Positions 46,291 through 56,195 of a stretch of 64,000 bases of DNA are shown here, one piece after another; position 1 is the first letter of the stretch; each line of letters begins with the position of its first letter. The notes beneath the pieces are model-generated. The model had not been told where the DNA came from. It searched no databases and saw only the letters and a list, made by a program, of their open reading frames with translations. Both the position numbers and the translations under genes were made by a program. This stretch comes from Rhyacophila brunnea (Eukaryota > Arthropoda > Insecta > Trichoptera > Rhyacophilidae). The stretch spans positions 307,584-371,583 of the forward strand of contig JAGYXB010000374.1 in the NCBI GenBank assembly GCA_022495005.1. The letters are read 5' to 3'.

Positions 46291-47367
46291 GGGGAAAACT
46301 GCCCAAGTCGTAGGTACTGCCTCCTAAGTCGTAGGTACCACCGCAATATTTCGGCAATCAGCGTCACAACATCTCAACTACAGATCAGAAAGTGTACTAA
46401 TCAGTCGTCCATGATGTCCATGTTGAATTGTATTCAGTAAGAGTAAAATGTTACAAAAACATTTCTCAAAGAAATATTCGTCTTGTAAGTATTTTGACCC
46501 TCCTAAAGTTATATTTTTAGTTGATTCGTAAGCTTACCTATAAGTAGGTAGGTATATCTAGGTACTTAGGTAATAGTGTTGTGGTACATAAATATTTGCC
46601 AGTTTTCCTTGATTTCACAGTGTTTAGTGATGTTATTTCGGAAAATGAATCACCTGTCATGGTTGCGGTTGTAAAATGTAATGTAGGTACCTATGTAGGA
46701 TTTTATTTTGAAAACCTCCGTGACCTAAGTCGTACCTGCGTTGAATTCGAAAATCGTACCGGTACAACATACGGTTAAGCAATGCTTAATATTTATAAAT
46801 TATTTTTTTTTCCAGAACAAAAGAGCTAAAAGAATTTACAACACGTGGGAGAAGGATGATATTGCGATAGATTTAGAAAATATACGGAGTGGTTTAATGG
46901 GTTTTAATGAGACCAGTAGACATTTCAAGATCCCGAAACCATCTCTGCAACATCACCAATTGGGCTAAATAAACAGACAAAGTTTGAGAGACCAATGGAT
47001 TTGACTGAATATATGGAGAAAGAGCTTTTTGTTCTATGTGTTTCTCTATGTTTCTACCCACCCAAATTGTACATAAAATGACGATTTATTGTAGGTACGT
47101 GAGATTTATTATTAGCATAATTTTTTTTTGAAGTACGACTTAGGATATATATTCGGTATGACTTAGGCTACTTGTTCCAAAGTCGTACTGAACGAACTTT
47201 TTTTAAGAATCATCTAAATAAATGTGTAAACAAAATTTTATGTTTATATTATGATTAAAATCAATAAAAAACACAATAAAGTACGAAATACTGTAAAGAC
47301 TTGCGTTTTAACTCCCAAACGGCGAGTTTCCCTTAGCTTAGGGGGTACGACTTGAGCAACGTTCCCC
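46291..47367 (+). mobile_element. Second pogo-like transposon, 1077 bp, TA target duplication
   Basis: Ends GGGGAAAACTGCCCAAGTCGTA and, inverted, GGGGAACGTTGCTCAAGTCG(TA) match at 18 of 22 positions. TA flanks both sides (46289-46290, 47368-47369). A motif AAGTCGTA (often CTAAGTCGTA) recurs at about 46304, 46326, 46730, 47134, 47160 (as TATGACTTAGG), 47183 and in the right end. Structure and terminal GGGGAA parallel the element at 9557-11437, but the repeated motif is different. It contains a decayed psq HTH (46816-47045). Confidence 0.85.
46816..47045 (+). pseudogene. N-terminus of a pogo-like transposase (psq HTH), frameshifted
   Basis: Reads NKRAKRIYNTWEKDDIAIDL, ENIRSGLMGFNETSRHFKIP and KPSLQHHQ. 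This is the psq/CENP-B-type helix-turn-helix, which binds DNA (W-S/E-K-x-D...A...I..G.....A...F.IP..TL). It meets a stop at about 46966. Shifted, it continues TKFERPMDLTEYMEKELFVL, the typical link to the second DNA-binding domain. Nothing of the DDE domain remains. A T-rich tract ending in CAG at 46815 could be a splice acceptor of the original gene. Confidence 0.7.
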
Positions 47368-47369
47368 TA

Positions 47370-48377
47370 CCTACCTACTTATTTATTGATTAATTGAAAA
47401 CAATAACTAAATTATAAATAAATTGTACAAAATTGCATAACTAGTAAATAGCTACCAACTAATTTCATTTTATGTCGTAAGATACTTACTCCAGTGGTGC
47501 TACACTCACCCTCAAGTACGACTACATATTTGGAGTGATTTAGGTAGGTACCCAGTATTGAGTGTAGGTACCTAGGTAGATATATACGTATACCTAAGTA
47601 AGAAAGTTGAAAGTTTGATAGAAATCTAGGTAGGTACATGGCCCCCACATCCCGAAGCGGGCGCCCTGGCCAGGACCCTTAGTTTCCAGTGTTTCCACCC
47701 AGTTGTAATAAGTAACACCTATAAGTATATTACATATGTTTTATTTTAATTAAAGCGTATTAAAAGTATATAATATAATTATCGACACACAATAATCAAA
47801 AATTGAAAAATACACAATACCTACCTACCTACCTACTTACTGTAAATAATGGGATAAATCTGTAAGTGTGTGTACCTACCTAAATGTAAATTGACTAAAC
47901 AAAAATGAATATTTTATTAAAACGTTTGTTGTCTATTGTCTACTATTCTATTCTTAATAGTTACTCAGTTATATGGTACACCTATTCAGATTATTGTACC
48001 TATTGGTAGGAAGGTATCTATTTCAAATTACATGATATTGTTGTGTGCCTGGATCGGGGGGGGGGGGGATTGATTGAGCGACTTTTTCTTTAAAAAAATC
48101 TATTCGAGAGGTACCTACCTACCTAAATTATTATTCTAAGTTACCTATGTAAGTACTAGTGTCTATGTAAGTACTAGGTAGATACCTAGGTATATACCCA
48201 TCTACCTACTAAGGTACGTACCTACTGCATAGGCTTTTTACTGGTGACAATTAATAACTCTTAAAATTAAATGCATGTTTTTATTAATATTTTTAAATAA
48301 AAAAATAGTAGGCTGTGTATTCAACAGGAAAAAAATGGATGTCGGTAAGTACCTACATTTTTTTTAATTTTTTTATT
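47370..48377. other. Intergenic, GTAGGTACCTAC-rich
   Basis: Contains the isolated MITE end at 47637-47680, (CCTA)n at 47820-47840 and a run of about 13 G near 48056. No gene. Confidence 0.45.
47637..47680 (-). mobile_element. Isolated end of the CATGGCCCCCACA MITE
   Basis: CATGGCCCCCACATCC followed by GAAGCGGGCGCCCTGG is the inverted right end of the element at 38146-38564. The other end is absent, so this is a solo fragment. Confidence 0.7.
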
Positions 48378-49033
48378 TATCCGCAACCGGTGTGCTGCGA
48401 GACGATGCTAGGTGTGCCGCGGTGCATTGTTTAAGAAAACATAAATTATTTTGTATATTATACAATATTTACTTAATAGCAAAAGTTGCGTACATGGCTG
48501 GTAATATATTTGAGCACCTGCATGACTTAATAAAACAATGCAAAATCAGAATGAAAATATATTGACGTTCTCTGATAAATTAGAAGACAAGGATCTCTAC
48601 AAATGTACCAAAGGACCTACCAGACCACAATTGAAAACAAACAATTGATTTTGGATCCGTCTCAAAAACATTATTTAACTTTGCTGCAAAAGAAATTTCA
48701 TCAAAGTACTTTCATACAATCAATAGGTACGACTGCCGACTGACCAATGCCGAAAATTCTATAGAAGCGCTTTCCCTATACCTAAATTCGAGAGGAATTG
48801 GTTGAATTGAGAAACGACGCGACGCTAAAACTGAACTTCGCTGATGTTCCAATGGCTATTATCTGGATTTCGGTTAATAAATAATATCTATCCTCAGATT
48901 TCCGACAAGGCTATCGCAGTTCAGCTCTTTGAAGGGTCTTGACCGAGGACTTCGTGTTGCTCTTTCAAATATCAAGTCAAAATATACCTATAAACTTTTA
49001 CGCTCATTGAAACAAGCTCAGTTATCACATTAA
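48378..49033 (+). pseudogene. ZBED5-like (hAT) transposase remnant
   Basis: The 5' side (48380-48425) has CCGCAACCGGTGTGCTGCGA and GGTGTGCCGCGG, typical of ends of hAT elements of this group. Coding remnants follow in several frames: KVAYMAGNIFEHLHDLIKQC, NENILTFSDKLE, REELVELRNDATLKLNFADV, NIYPQISDKAIAV, and a final GLRVALSNIKSK...QAQLSH with a stop at 49031-49033. Order and motifs (ILTFSDKL, EELxELxND, YPxxxxxA, RxxLxxIxP...QAQxSH) fit ZBED5-type hAT-derived proteins. At least three frame breaks and internal deletions make it a pseudogene. Confidence 0.6.
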
Positions 49034-49057
49034 TTACCTAGTTATTTATTGATATAA

Positions 49058-49236
49058 TTTTTTTTTATTTGTTTCTTTATTAAACACCACAACAGGCCGT
49101 GAAGTCCAATAATAGTGGTAAAACTCCCAGGCTTGAGGAATTTACATATTAGAATATGTAAATATATTTTGATCTCATTGGGAATCGAATCCAGAACTCC
49201 TGGATGGAAGGCCAGCGCCTTACGCACTGCACCAAT
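49058..49236 (-). mobile_element. tRNA-derived SINE, third copy (inverted)
   Basis: The reverse complement shows box A GGTGCAGTGCGTAAGGCGC, box B GGATTCGATTCCC, a body with AATTCCTCAAGCCTGGGAG and ATTGGACTTCACGGCC, and an A-rich tail (AAAGAAACAAATAAAAAAAA). It aligns with 45337-45535 through the whole body. The 61-codon antisense open frame is incidental. Confidence 0.87.
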
Positions 49237-49329
49237 ATGTAGGTACCTACATTTGGTTGTTCGTCGTGTGTTATGTTGTTTGTATATTTAATTATCTATC
49301 AAGTAAAAAAATAAATTAATGTAATTTTG

Positions 49330-49918
49330 GTGCTACCAGATATACTTAATTTTCAAATGGTACTGGTTAGTTTTTAAAATTCAAATAAACCCTGCCTAAA
49401 CCAAAACATAATAGTAGGGTAGGGTAACATGTATGCTATGGGCGATCGGATTAAAATGGTGCACACCTTTTCAGTCATAGGTAGGTACTTATTTGCTTTC
49501 GTTGAATAAAGAATAGGTACCTAGGTAGGTAGGTACTAGGTAAGTAGGTACGTATTAAGATTACCTACCTACAGTTGGTGTTGGTTAATTTTTTTAAATT
49601 CGTTAAGCGCTACCTAACTCAAGCCACACTCGATAAAAAATATTCTTGAATCTATAAAATATCTTAAATTATGTATGGAATAATTTCAGATATTTTATAG
49701 ATTAACGAATACCTACTTAGGTATTTTTTGATTATTATCTACAATTACTTCGATTAGGCAGGGTTTAATTGAATAACTAACAAGCACTATCTATCTGTAG
49801 GTAGGTAGGTACTTACATTGTAGTCTTACTTCAATAAAAACAACCTACGCTTGACGGACAAAGTTTCGTGTGCCCTATTTACGTCGGATCTTAACAGCCT
49901 ACGTACACCCTTCCCTAC
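49330..49918 (+). mobile_element. hAT MITE family H4, truncated copy
   Basis: The right part, GGATCTTAACAGCCTACGTA to CCCTTCCCTACTG, matches the right end of the complete H4 element at 54053-54621. The interior (CTATGGGCGATC...TGGTGCACA) matches too. The left end is missing. Interior GTAGGTACC tracts have expanded. Confidence 0.65.
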
Positions 49919-50008
49919 TGGTCGACTGAGACCATCCCCGTCCTCATTTATATTCATTATCAAATCATTAAAAATGCGTAAGTAGGTACTTACCAGGGGC
50001 TAAGGGTG

Positions 50009-50200
50009 GAGGTGGGCTTTTTAGATCCGACATAAATAGTGCACACTAAACTTTATCGGTCATACTTATTTGTTTTCATTGAACCAAGAATACAAATTAG
50101 AGACGTGCTGGTCAGCATTTAAAAGTCAATAAAACTAAATCAAACAAAACCCTGCCTATTGTACCTCCAGCCGCTGACACCCTACCTTTATACTCAGACC
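50009..50200 (+). mobile_element. hAT MITE family H4, left-end fragment
   Basis: CAGGGGCTAAGGGTGGAGGT at 50013 or just before, followed by GATCCGACATAAATAGTGCA and ATACTTATTTGTTTTCATTG, matches the left end of 54053-54621. It runs to about 50160 and is then cut just before the H5 element. Confidence 0.65.
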
Positions 50201-50414
50201 CAGTGTTGCCATATTTTTCTATGCTGATTATAGTACAAAGGCGTAAAAATTATAGCATTTCTAAAAAATATATAGTACAGGAACATTTTCCGTCTTAAAT
50301 CCTTTAAAATTATAGTATTTTGGTATATTTGGCGTAAAATTATAGTGTTTTACATTTTTCGCGAAATCAAAATTATAGTATTGTATTATAATTATAGTAT
50401 GGTTGGCATCACTG
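50201..50414. mobile_element. hAT MITE family H5 (CAGTGTTGCCA ends), 214 bp
   Basis: Left end CAGTGTTGCCATA, right end inverted CAGTGATGCCAAC. The octamer CTCAGACC is duplicated perfectly (50193-50200, 50415-50422). The interior repeats AAAATTATAGTATT-like units about six times. No coding capacity. Confidence 0.94.
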
Positions 50415-50422
50415 CTCAGACC

Positions 50423-50631
50423 TGACGATGGATATTTTCATATTACAAGATTTTTATTTTCCCAATTTCCTATAATATATTCTATGCTAACAATTAATTA
50501 CATAATATAAACCTTATGTAGGTACCGAAGCGTGAGGTGTGATGAAGAAAAAAGAAATGTTTTATTTTTAATTTTACAGTCCTCTTATATAGCGATCAAT
50601 GCCTATGGAAATAATTATATCCCACCCACAG
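50423..50631. other. Spacer, no feature recognised
   Basis: AT-rich spacer between the H5 MITE and repeat R1 copy B; nothing recognised. Confidence 0.4.
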
Positions 50632-50935
50632 AACAGATAATAAAAATAATACCGATAGGCCATATTCAATACGCCTCACGCTGAAGCAGGGTTTTTGAAT
50701 GTGTGAGTGTCCTACGAAAATGAAGCACGCATTATGCACGTGCAATAGTGTGTGTAATACACCAACATTAAATGAGCGTAAATGCATAAACCGAGAGCAG
50801 TTTTCAGTATTAGATGTACAACGTATTCTTGACACATGTATAAGTTTAACCCGGATTCTTCCTTACTCGAGACGGTTACCTGCTATTGCCTTACCCGTTG
50901 GGTATTTCAGTTCCCATTATTTCTGAGTTCCCTGA
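50632..50935 (+). repeat. Dispersed repeat family R1, copy B
   Basis: Close relative of 96-400, starting around ATACCGATAGGCCATATTCA and ending GAGTTCCCTGAT. It keeps the same 75-codon frame (50699-50926), with six residue differences from copy A. See copy A for why the frame is not taken as a gene. Confidence 0.75.
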
Positions 50936-52174
50936 TCCCACCCCTTAGGTATCGATTATACTAAAAAATACTTATTCGAACATTGGATATTGAGTAAGTA
51001 ACTACCTATGTATTAAAATTAAACCTTTTTATTTATCATAAGTACCTACCTATTAGTCCATTAGATTTATTTTGAGCGCATCGATCAGAAATGAGAGACA
51101 AAATACGTACCTATCTATGGATTAATATTACCTACCTACCAAGTAGGTACCTATCTACGTACTTATTTGATTTTTTCCCAAGTGATTGATGTAATACCTA
51201 CCCGTAAATAAAATTTTAAGTAAAATATCTATAAATAGGTAAAGGTAAGTACAATTATTAGTCTAAGTAAGAGCAGATAGATAACGTAGATAGGTATCTA
51301 CTAGGTAGGTAGGTAGGCACCTACTCCACATTTGGGCAGGTACTACTTCATTCAGTGGCGTAGAGTGACTTTTGGAAGTAGACTATGAGGAGTGCATACT
51401 TACGAGACTTATCTACCTAATAATAATAATAAGATAGATATCTATTAGGTACTTATGACAAATTGGGAGGTAGATACCTTCACACGTACCTACCTAGGTA
51501 GGTAATATGTCAGCAAAGAATAATATCTACTTATCGTGGAATTACTAAAATATTGATAGGTAATGTAGGTACCTTGGCTAGTTTTTTAAATTATTTAAAT
51601 CCTGACCAAAAATCGTTAAGAGATATTTTTTTAAATACTGAGGAACCTATTTATTTTTTTTAAATGATCTAAATTTTTGCTTGAAGTCTAATAATGAAAA
51701 ACCTTCAACTCTAGTAGATACAATTTGCCGATCAGTTGTTATAATTTTAAGGTAGGTAGATGTCACGGTATTCTATACCTACCTACTTACTTAGTACTTA
51801 TGAAACATTGATTACGTGTGGATTAGTACCTACAGCCTTTAAACGTATGAGTATTGGCGGTAAATATACCTATGACGCAGCGCATCAGTGGGTAGATAAG
51901 TGTATTGTGTCAACTATTTGGTACATTAGGAGCCTACGTAATCAAATTGCCACTGTCTATCAATGTAAGTGTAAGACCAAGTAGTGTTTGCCACAGATTT
52001 TATTCATTTCCAATTTTTAAATAGGGTAAATAAGTACTTAGCATTCCATGTACCTAGGTGGGTAGGTAATTGTGTACATACGAGGTACATACTCACTAGT
52101 TTACATTGTAATATGTATCTATAGTCTATGTGAAACTAAGCATGCAACAAGATATTTGCAAAAATAAAATTAAT
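50936..52174. other. Intergenic, GTAGGTACCTAC-rich, upstream of GC island
   Basis: Dense GTAGGTACC and (TAGG)n tracts at 51030-51560. A 74-codon open frame at 51760-51984 (RSLRNQIATVYQCKCKTK at its end) has no recognisable domain. No gene is supported. Confidence 0.4.
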
Positions 52175-52500
52175 AGTCCGTCCGCGTCATTTGCATCAAT
52201 CGCCGCCGCTGCGGCGTTGCGTCCGCCGACCGAATCAAACCAAACAGTGCCGCCAAAAAAATGCCCGCGAAGAAAAAAGAAGAACGTTGTCCGAGGGCTT
52301 CGGATAGGAGGGGCGACAAAGAGAGACGCCCTCCCAGCCAGGGTGGTGGGGGGCGAGCACGCGGCCGCGGCGAGCCGATACGAAAGTCAGTCAAACACTC
52401 CGACAGGAGAGGTTCGGCGCGTTTGGGAAACATTTCAGCGCTATTTCCCGCGACACCGTTCTGAAAATACGAAACGAAAATACGCGATCGGAGTATTTCG
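52175..52500 (+). promoter_or_regulatory. GC/CpG-rich island, probable promoter or 5' leader
   Basis: This is the most GC-rich stretch of the window, with many CpGs and a GCGGCCGCGG core. Three overlapping open frames (129 and 67 codons on +, 119 on -) exist mainly because stops are rare in GC-rich sequence. One starts MPAKKKEERCPRAS in a good initiation context (AAAAAAATGC) and cannot be excluded as a short coding exon. Its position 1.2 kb upstream of the putative T-box exon suggests a promoter or 5' untranslated exon of that gene. The link is inferred. Confidence 0.45.
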
Positions 52501-53616
52501 AAAACAAAACAAAAAATAAATAAAATCACGGCATTCTTTTTTCAAAAATAAACTGTTCCAACCAACAATTCCTACTTACGTTTCAAATTAAATAAGTAGT
52601 TTTCTTTACGTCAGGAAAATTTTCACAATTTTTCAACCACACAGTTAAAACCACATTGACAGCTGTTTATTTTACGTGATTTTTTCTCATTGTGTCGGTA
52701 TTATAATAAACTCTTGGAAATCGGCGTCTAATATGTCATTTTCATCTCGCGGAATTTTCGCAAAGCTGTCCTGCTGATCGGGCGCGAAAATTTGGACAAC
52801 ATTTTGACAGTTGCGTTAAATGACGTGTGATTTTTAAACTATTTGTGATATAAAGTGCATGTGACATTGATTTATTTTGTTATGGGAACGACGATTATAA
52901 AATAATATTAAGCTCAAGAGAAATTAAGTGATTTATTTACAAGATGTGCTATATAAGAAACAGCCAATGTCTCGAAAAACTGACCCAGGTTGGTTGGAAA
53001 TGTATGAACGAATCAAAGCAAAAATATTCATTTCAGTCAGTTTGGTGCCTTTAAATTAATATTAAAAAAAAAATACAAAATATTTTTACGAAAAAGAAAA
53101 TAATGAAAAATTGTACGGCACGATTTTATATGAAGCTAAAGGCATTCACATAAATAACACGTGATTTGCTAATTAGCAAGATAATAAAATACATTTTTAT
53201 AGTCGGCATGTTATTTCATTGACAAATCGATTTATAACAATTTCACAATGGACCATTGTTTGAAGCACAATAGCCATTGACATATTTTTCAAGTATTTTT
53301 ATTAATCCAATAAATCAGAAAAAAGTATGAACAAAAACTGTGGTCAGCATTATTAAATAAAAACCACTGTCTACAATTTTTTTGAATCATCACAATAACT
53401 ACAAATTGCTTGCATATTATGGAATTGGAAATGTATTGATACACTTAATAGTATCTACTTACTTATATAATAATTAGGTATAAAGACAGAATAAACACTA
53501 TATCTACTTACCTACCTAAAAAAATAATAAGTATACAAATCTAGAAAAGCATTGAATTCAAATAAAATAAGATATAACGTTTTGACTTGGTAATCGGTCA
53601 AATCTGATGCACTATA
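52501..53616. other. AT-rich spacer between GC island and coding exon
   Basis: Free of the MITE families and GTAGGTACC fields seen elsewhere, and may be 5' untranslated or intronic sequence of the downstream exon. No splice sites can be assigned with confidence. Confidence 0.35.
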
Positions 53617-53742
53617 TTGCATACTAAAAATACCAGAAGAACGGTAGTGGCGACGGGACGCCAGGCGTCCTTAATGTTGTTGCAGAACGAGTTGAGGTAC
53701 TACCGCGAGGGCAGGGCCGGAGTCGGGGCAGGTGTCGCCATC

Positions 53743-53905
53743 ATGGAGGACGAGTGCACGCTCCGGCCGTGCGCCACCGACTTTTCGATAGCGGCCATCA
53801 TGTCTCGTAGGGACAGGCAGGAGAGACAGGCGCTCCTGGAGTCTCCTCGGCGCCCCCCTAGAGAAAATCTCACCCCTCTCGGGGATGGCCATTTTCCGAT
53901 GCACG
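53743..53905 (+). CDS. First coding exon of a transcription factor, probably a Tbx20/midline/H15-type T-box gene
   Basis: From ATG 53743 (context GCCATCATGG) the exon encodes 54 codons plus one base, up to a canonical donor GTAAGA at 53906. Codon GC is far above the surroundings, as expected of real coding sequence. Residues 11-22 read CATDFSIAAIMS. FSIAAIM is an eh1-type motif that recruits the Groucho/TLE corepressor, and in this form (DFSIAAIM near the N-terminus) I associate it with Tbx20-class T-box proteins. The sequence continues with the basic RRDRQERQ and a PRRPPREN segment. The open frame extends upstream to 53617, but that part looks like a leader. The T-box itself is not in this window. 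Another eh1-bearing factor is the main alternative. Confidence 0.55.
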
Positions 53906-54044
53906 GTAAGAGAATAAATACCTAAATGTTCTTTTTTATGTTACCTAATTGGCTACAGAGAAATAACTTAATCCTAAGTGTCATAATGTTATATCTATGA
54001 TAACAAGAAAAAAGGTGCCTACTTACCTATTGGGTAAGTAGGTA
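53906..54044 (+). other. Start of presumed first intron
   Basis: Begins GTAAGAG directly after the coding exon. If the exon is real, the intron covers everything to the end of the window, because no acceptor followed by T-box coding sequence was found. Confidence 0.45.
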
Positions 54045-54052
54045 TAATATTG

Positions 54053-54621
54053 CAGTTCCGAAGGGTGGAGGTAGGCTGTTAAGATTCGACATAAATAGTG
54101 CACACTAAACTTTGTCAGTCATACTTATTTGTTTTTCTTGAACTAAGAATACAATTTGCAGATGGTGTTGGTTGGTTTTAACATTCAATTAAACTCTGCC
54201 TATACCAAACCAGAATTGTTTAGGTATACTATGGGCGATCCGACAAAAATAGTGCACAGTCATACTTATTTTTTTTCGTTGAAATAAGAATACATAATAT
54301 TACAGGTGGTGTTTTTTTTAAATTTTATCATGCTCTGCATCACCAAACCATAATTGTAATAAAAATATTCTTCTACCTATAAAATATCTAAAATGATGAA
54401 TGGAATGGCATAATTTTTGATATTTTATAGATAAATGAACATTTTTGAATATTATCTACTATAGATTGTTTCGGCAGGGTTTAATTAAATTTTTAAAACT
54501 AACAAACACTATCTACACACTATAGTCTTAGTTCAATGAAAATAAATACGTTTGACTGGCAAAGTTTAGTGTGCAATATTTATATCGGATCTTAACAGCC
54601 TACCTCCACCCTTTGCCACTG
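54053..54621 (+). mobile_element. hAT MITE family H4, complete, 569 bp
   Basis: Ends CAGTTCCGAAGGGTGGAGGT and, inverted, CAGTGGCAAAGGGTGGAGGT; the inverted homology continues for about 100 bp. The octamer TAATATTG is duplicated perfectly (54045-54052, 54622-54629). Interior segments again resemble the ends, so the element may itself be built from duplicated end sequence. Non-coding. Partial relatives are at 49330-49918 and 50009-50200. Confidence 0.95.
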
Positions 54622-54629
54622 TAATATTG

Positions 54630-56089
54630 TTACAAACAGAAAAATATATTTTCATGAGTAAGGGTGGGTATCTAGGTAGTTTATTTTCAAGATAGATATA
54701 TCTACGAAGCTAGACAGGAAACTAACTATAGTTACTTAGTTGAAAATACTGATAGTAGGTAGGTAGATATAACTATTTTTTTTGATTAAGAGGTGTTTAT
54801 AGTAGGCAGGTAGGTACCTACCTAACTATAAATTACCAATCTACTCAAATACCTACCTAAGAAGAAGTATACCTATTTCTGATTTCATAAATGTACCTAC
54901 GTAATTACCTTATAGGTAGGTAGGTACTATCATAATTCGGTACCTAGTTACCTACTACCTACTACATTATAATTTGGTGTTACTAAGCTAAATTAATGCA
55001 GACTAAGTCCTACCTTCCTACTAATTTGTTTTTTTTTTTATAAATTAAGTTGATATGTACATAAGTATTACCTACATAGATAGGAACCTACATATTATAA
55101 TATACGTTTAGGTTTAGATTCACCTGCATACCATAATTTTTCAAATATTGCAACTCTTCCAAAATTGTCATTGTTGCAGCGTAGCAGAATCCAGATTAAT
55201 AGGTAGGTACTTAACAGTAAGGTCTCCACAGGCCGTGATTAATAATTGATATCAATAATTTTATCTGACAATCTGTGTTGACTAAATTCCTAACAAACCT
55301 ACATTTTAATAATAATTTTTGCTTAATTATATTGAGATGTTATACACATCTAATAGATTAATTGAATGAGAAAATTCATTGAAAATTTATTTACTCTATA
55401 CCTAATCGCTTAAGTAGCCGTAATATAGCTTCTCTCATGTAGATTGAATGATAGTTGCAAGGATTTATAATGATTTACAAAATAAAACAAATAATAAAGA
55501 TAACATTGGTACACCTACTGGATCATTTGTATTACATTTGGTATTATACCTACCTAGGTAACATAGGTATATTTGGTTTTTGCTTTGTAGGTAAGTAGGA
55601 AGCATCTACGTATGTACCTACTACATTCGAATTTCGTTCATAGGCACTTCGGTAGTCCGAGAAATTTTGATTAGGTACCAAAATGCCCAAAACCAACATA
55701 ATAATGGTAGACTATTTTATGGTCATAGAGATGATACCTAGTTACGTATTTGATGTTAGTTTATTAAAACATACCTATGATTATTAAACTTATTTATCTA
55801 TAACTAATTTATGTATAACCAATGTTAACCTAAGTTATATAGGTACATATATATAAAGATTTACAGGTACCTACCTAATGTTAGATAATGGCAAAGGGTG
55901 ATTGAAGGTAAGTAGGCTGTGATAGGTAACCGAAATAAAGTCTAAGGACCATATTAACTGGACTTGCATTTGATTTTTTTTTCATGTTCAGTATTATACT
56001 GAACAAAAACTATTGGGTATATTTTTCGTTTTTATAATAAGTAGATGTTTCACGAAAAAAAACAACAAGCACTAAAATAGATATAAAAA
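54630..56089. other. Presumed intronic, GTAGGTACCTAC-rich
   Basis: AT-rich with dense GTAGGTACC tracts around 54750-54990 and 55540-55680. No gene. Confidence 0.45.
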
Positions 56090-56195
56090 GTAATGCTCAA
56101 CTGCGATTCGAACTCAGGCCAGAATGTTCTACCGTTTCGGTAGTTAAGCGTTTTGTCGAAGCGACCGTTTCAGATCGTACCTAGCGCGATAACAT
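56090..56195 (-). mobile_element. tRNA-like SINE head
   Basis: On the minus strand CTGAGTTCGAATCGCAG gives a box B, preceded about 45 bp upstream by a box-A-like GCTTCGACAAAACGC. An AT-rich body follows. No acceptor-stem pairing is evident, so a SINE or tRNA relic rather than a tRNA gene. Confidence 0.4.

Noticed and set aside
52170..52529. 119-codon antisense open frame in the GC-rich island
   Set aside because: Overlaps two plus-strand open frames, and GC-rich sequence has few stops. No domain or splice context supports it.
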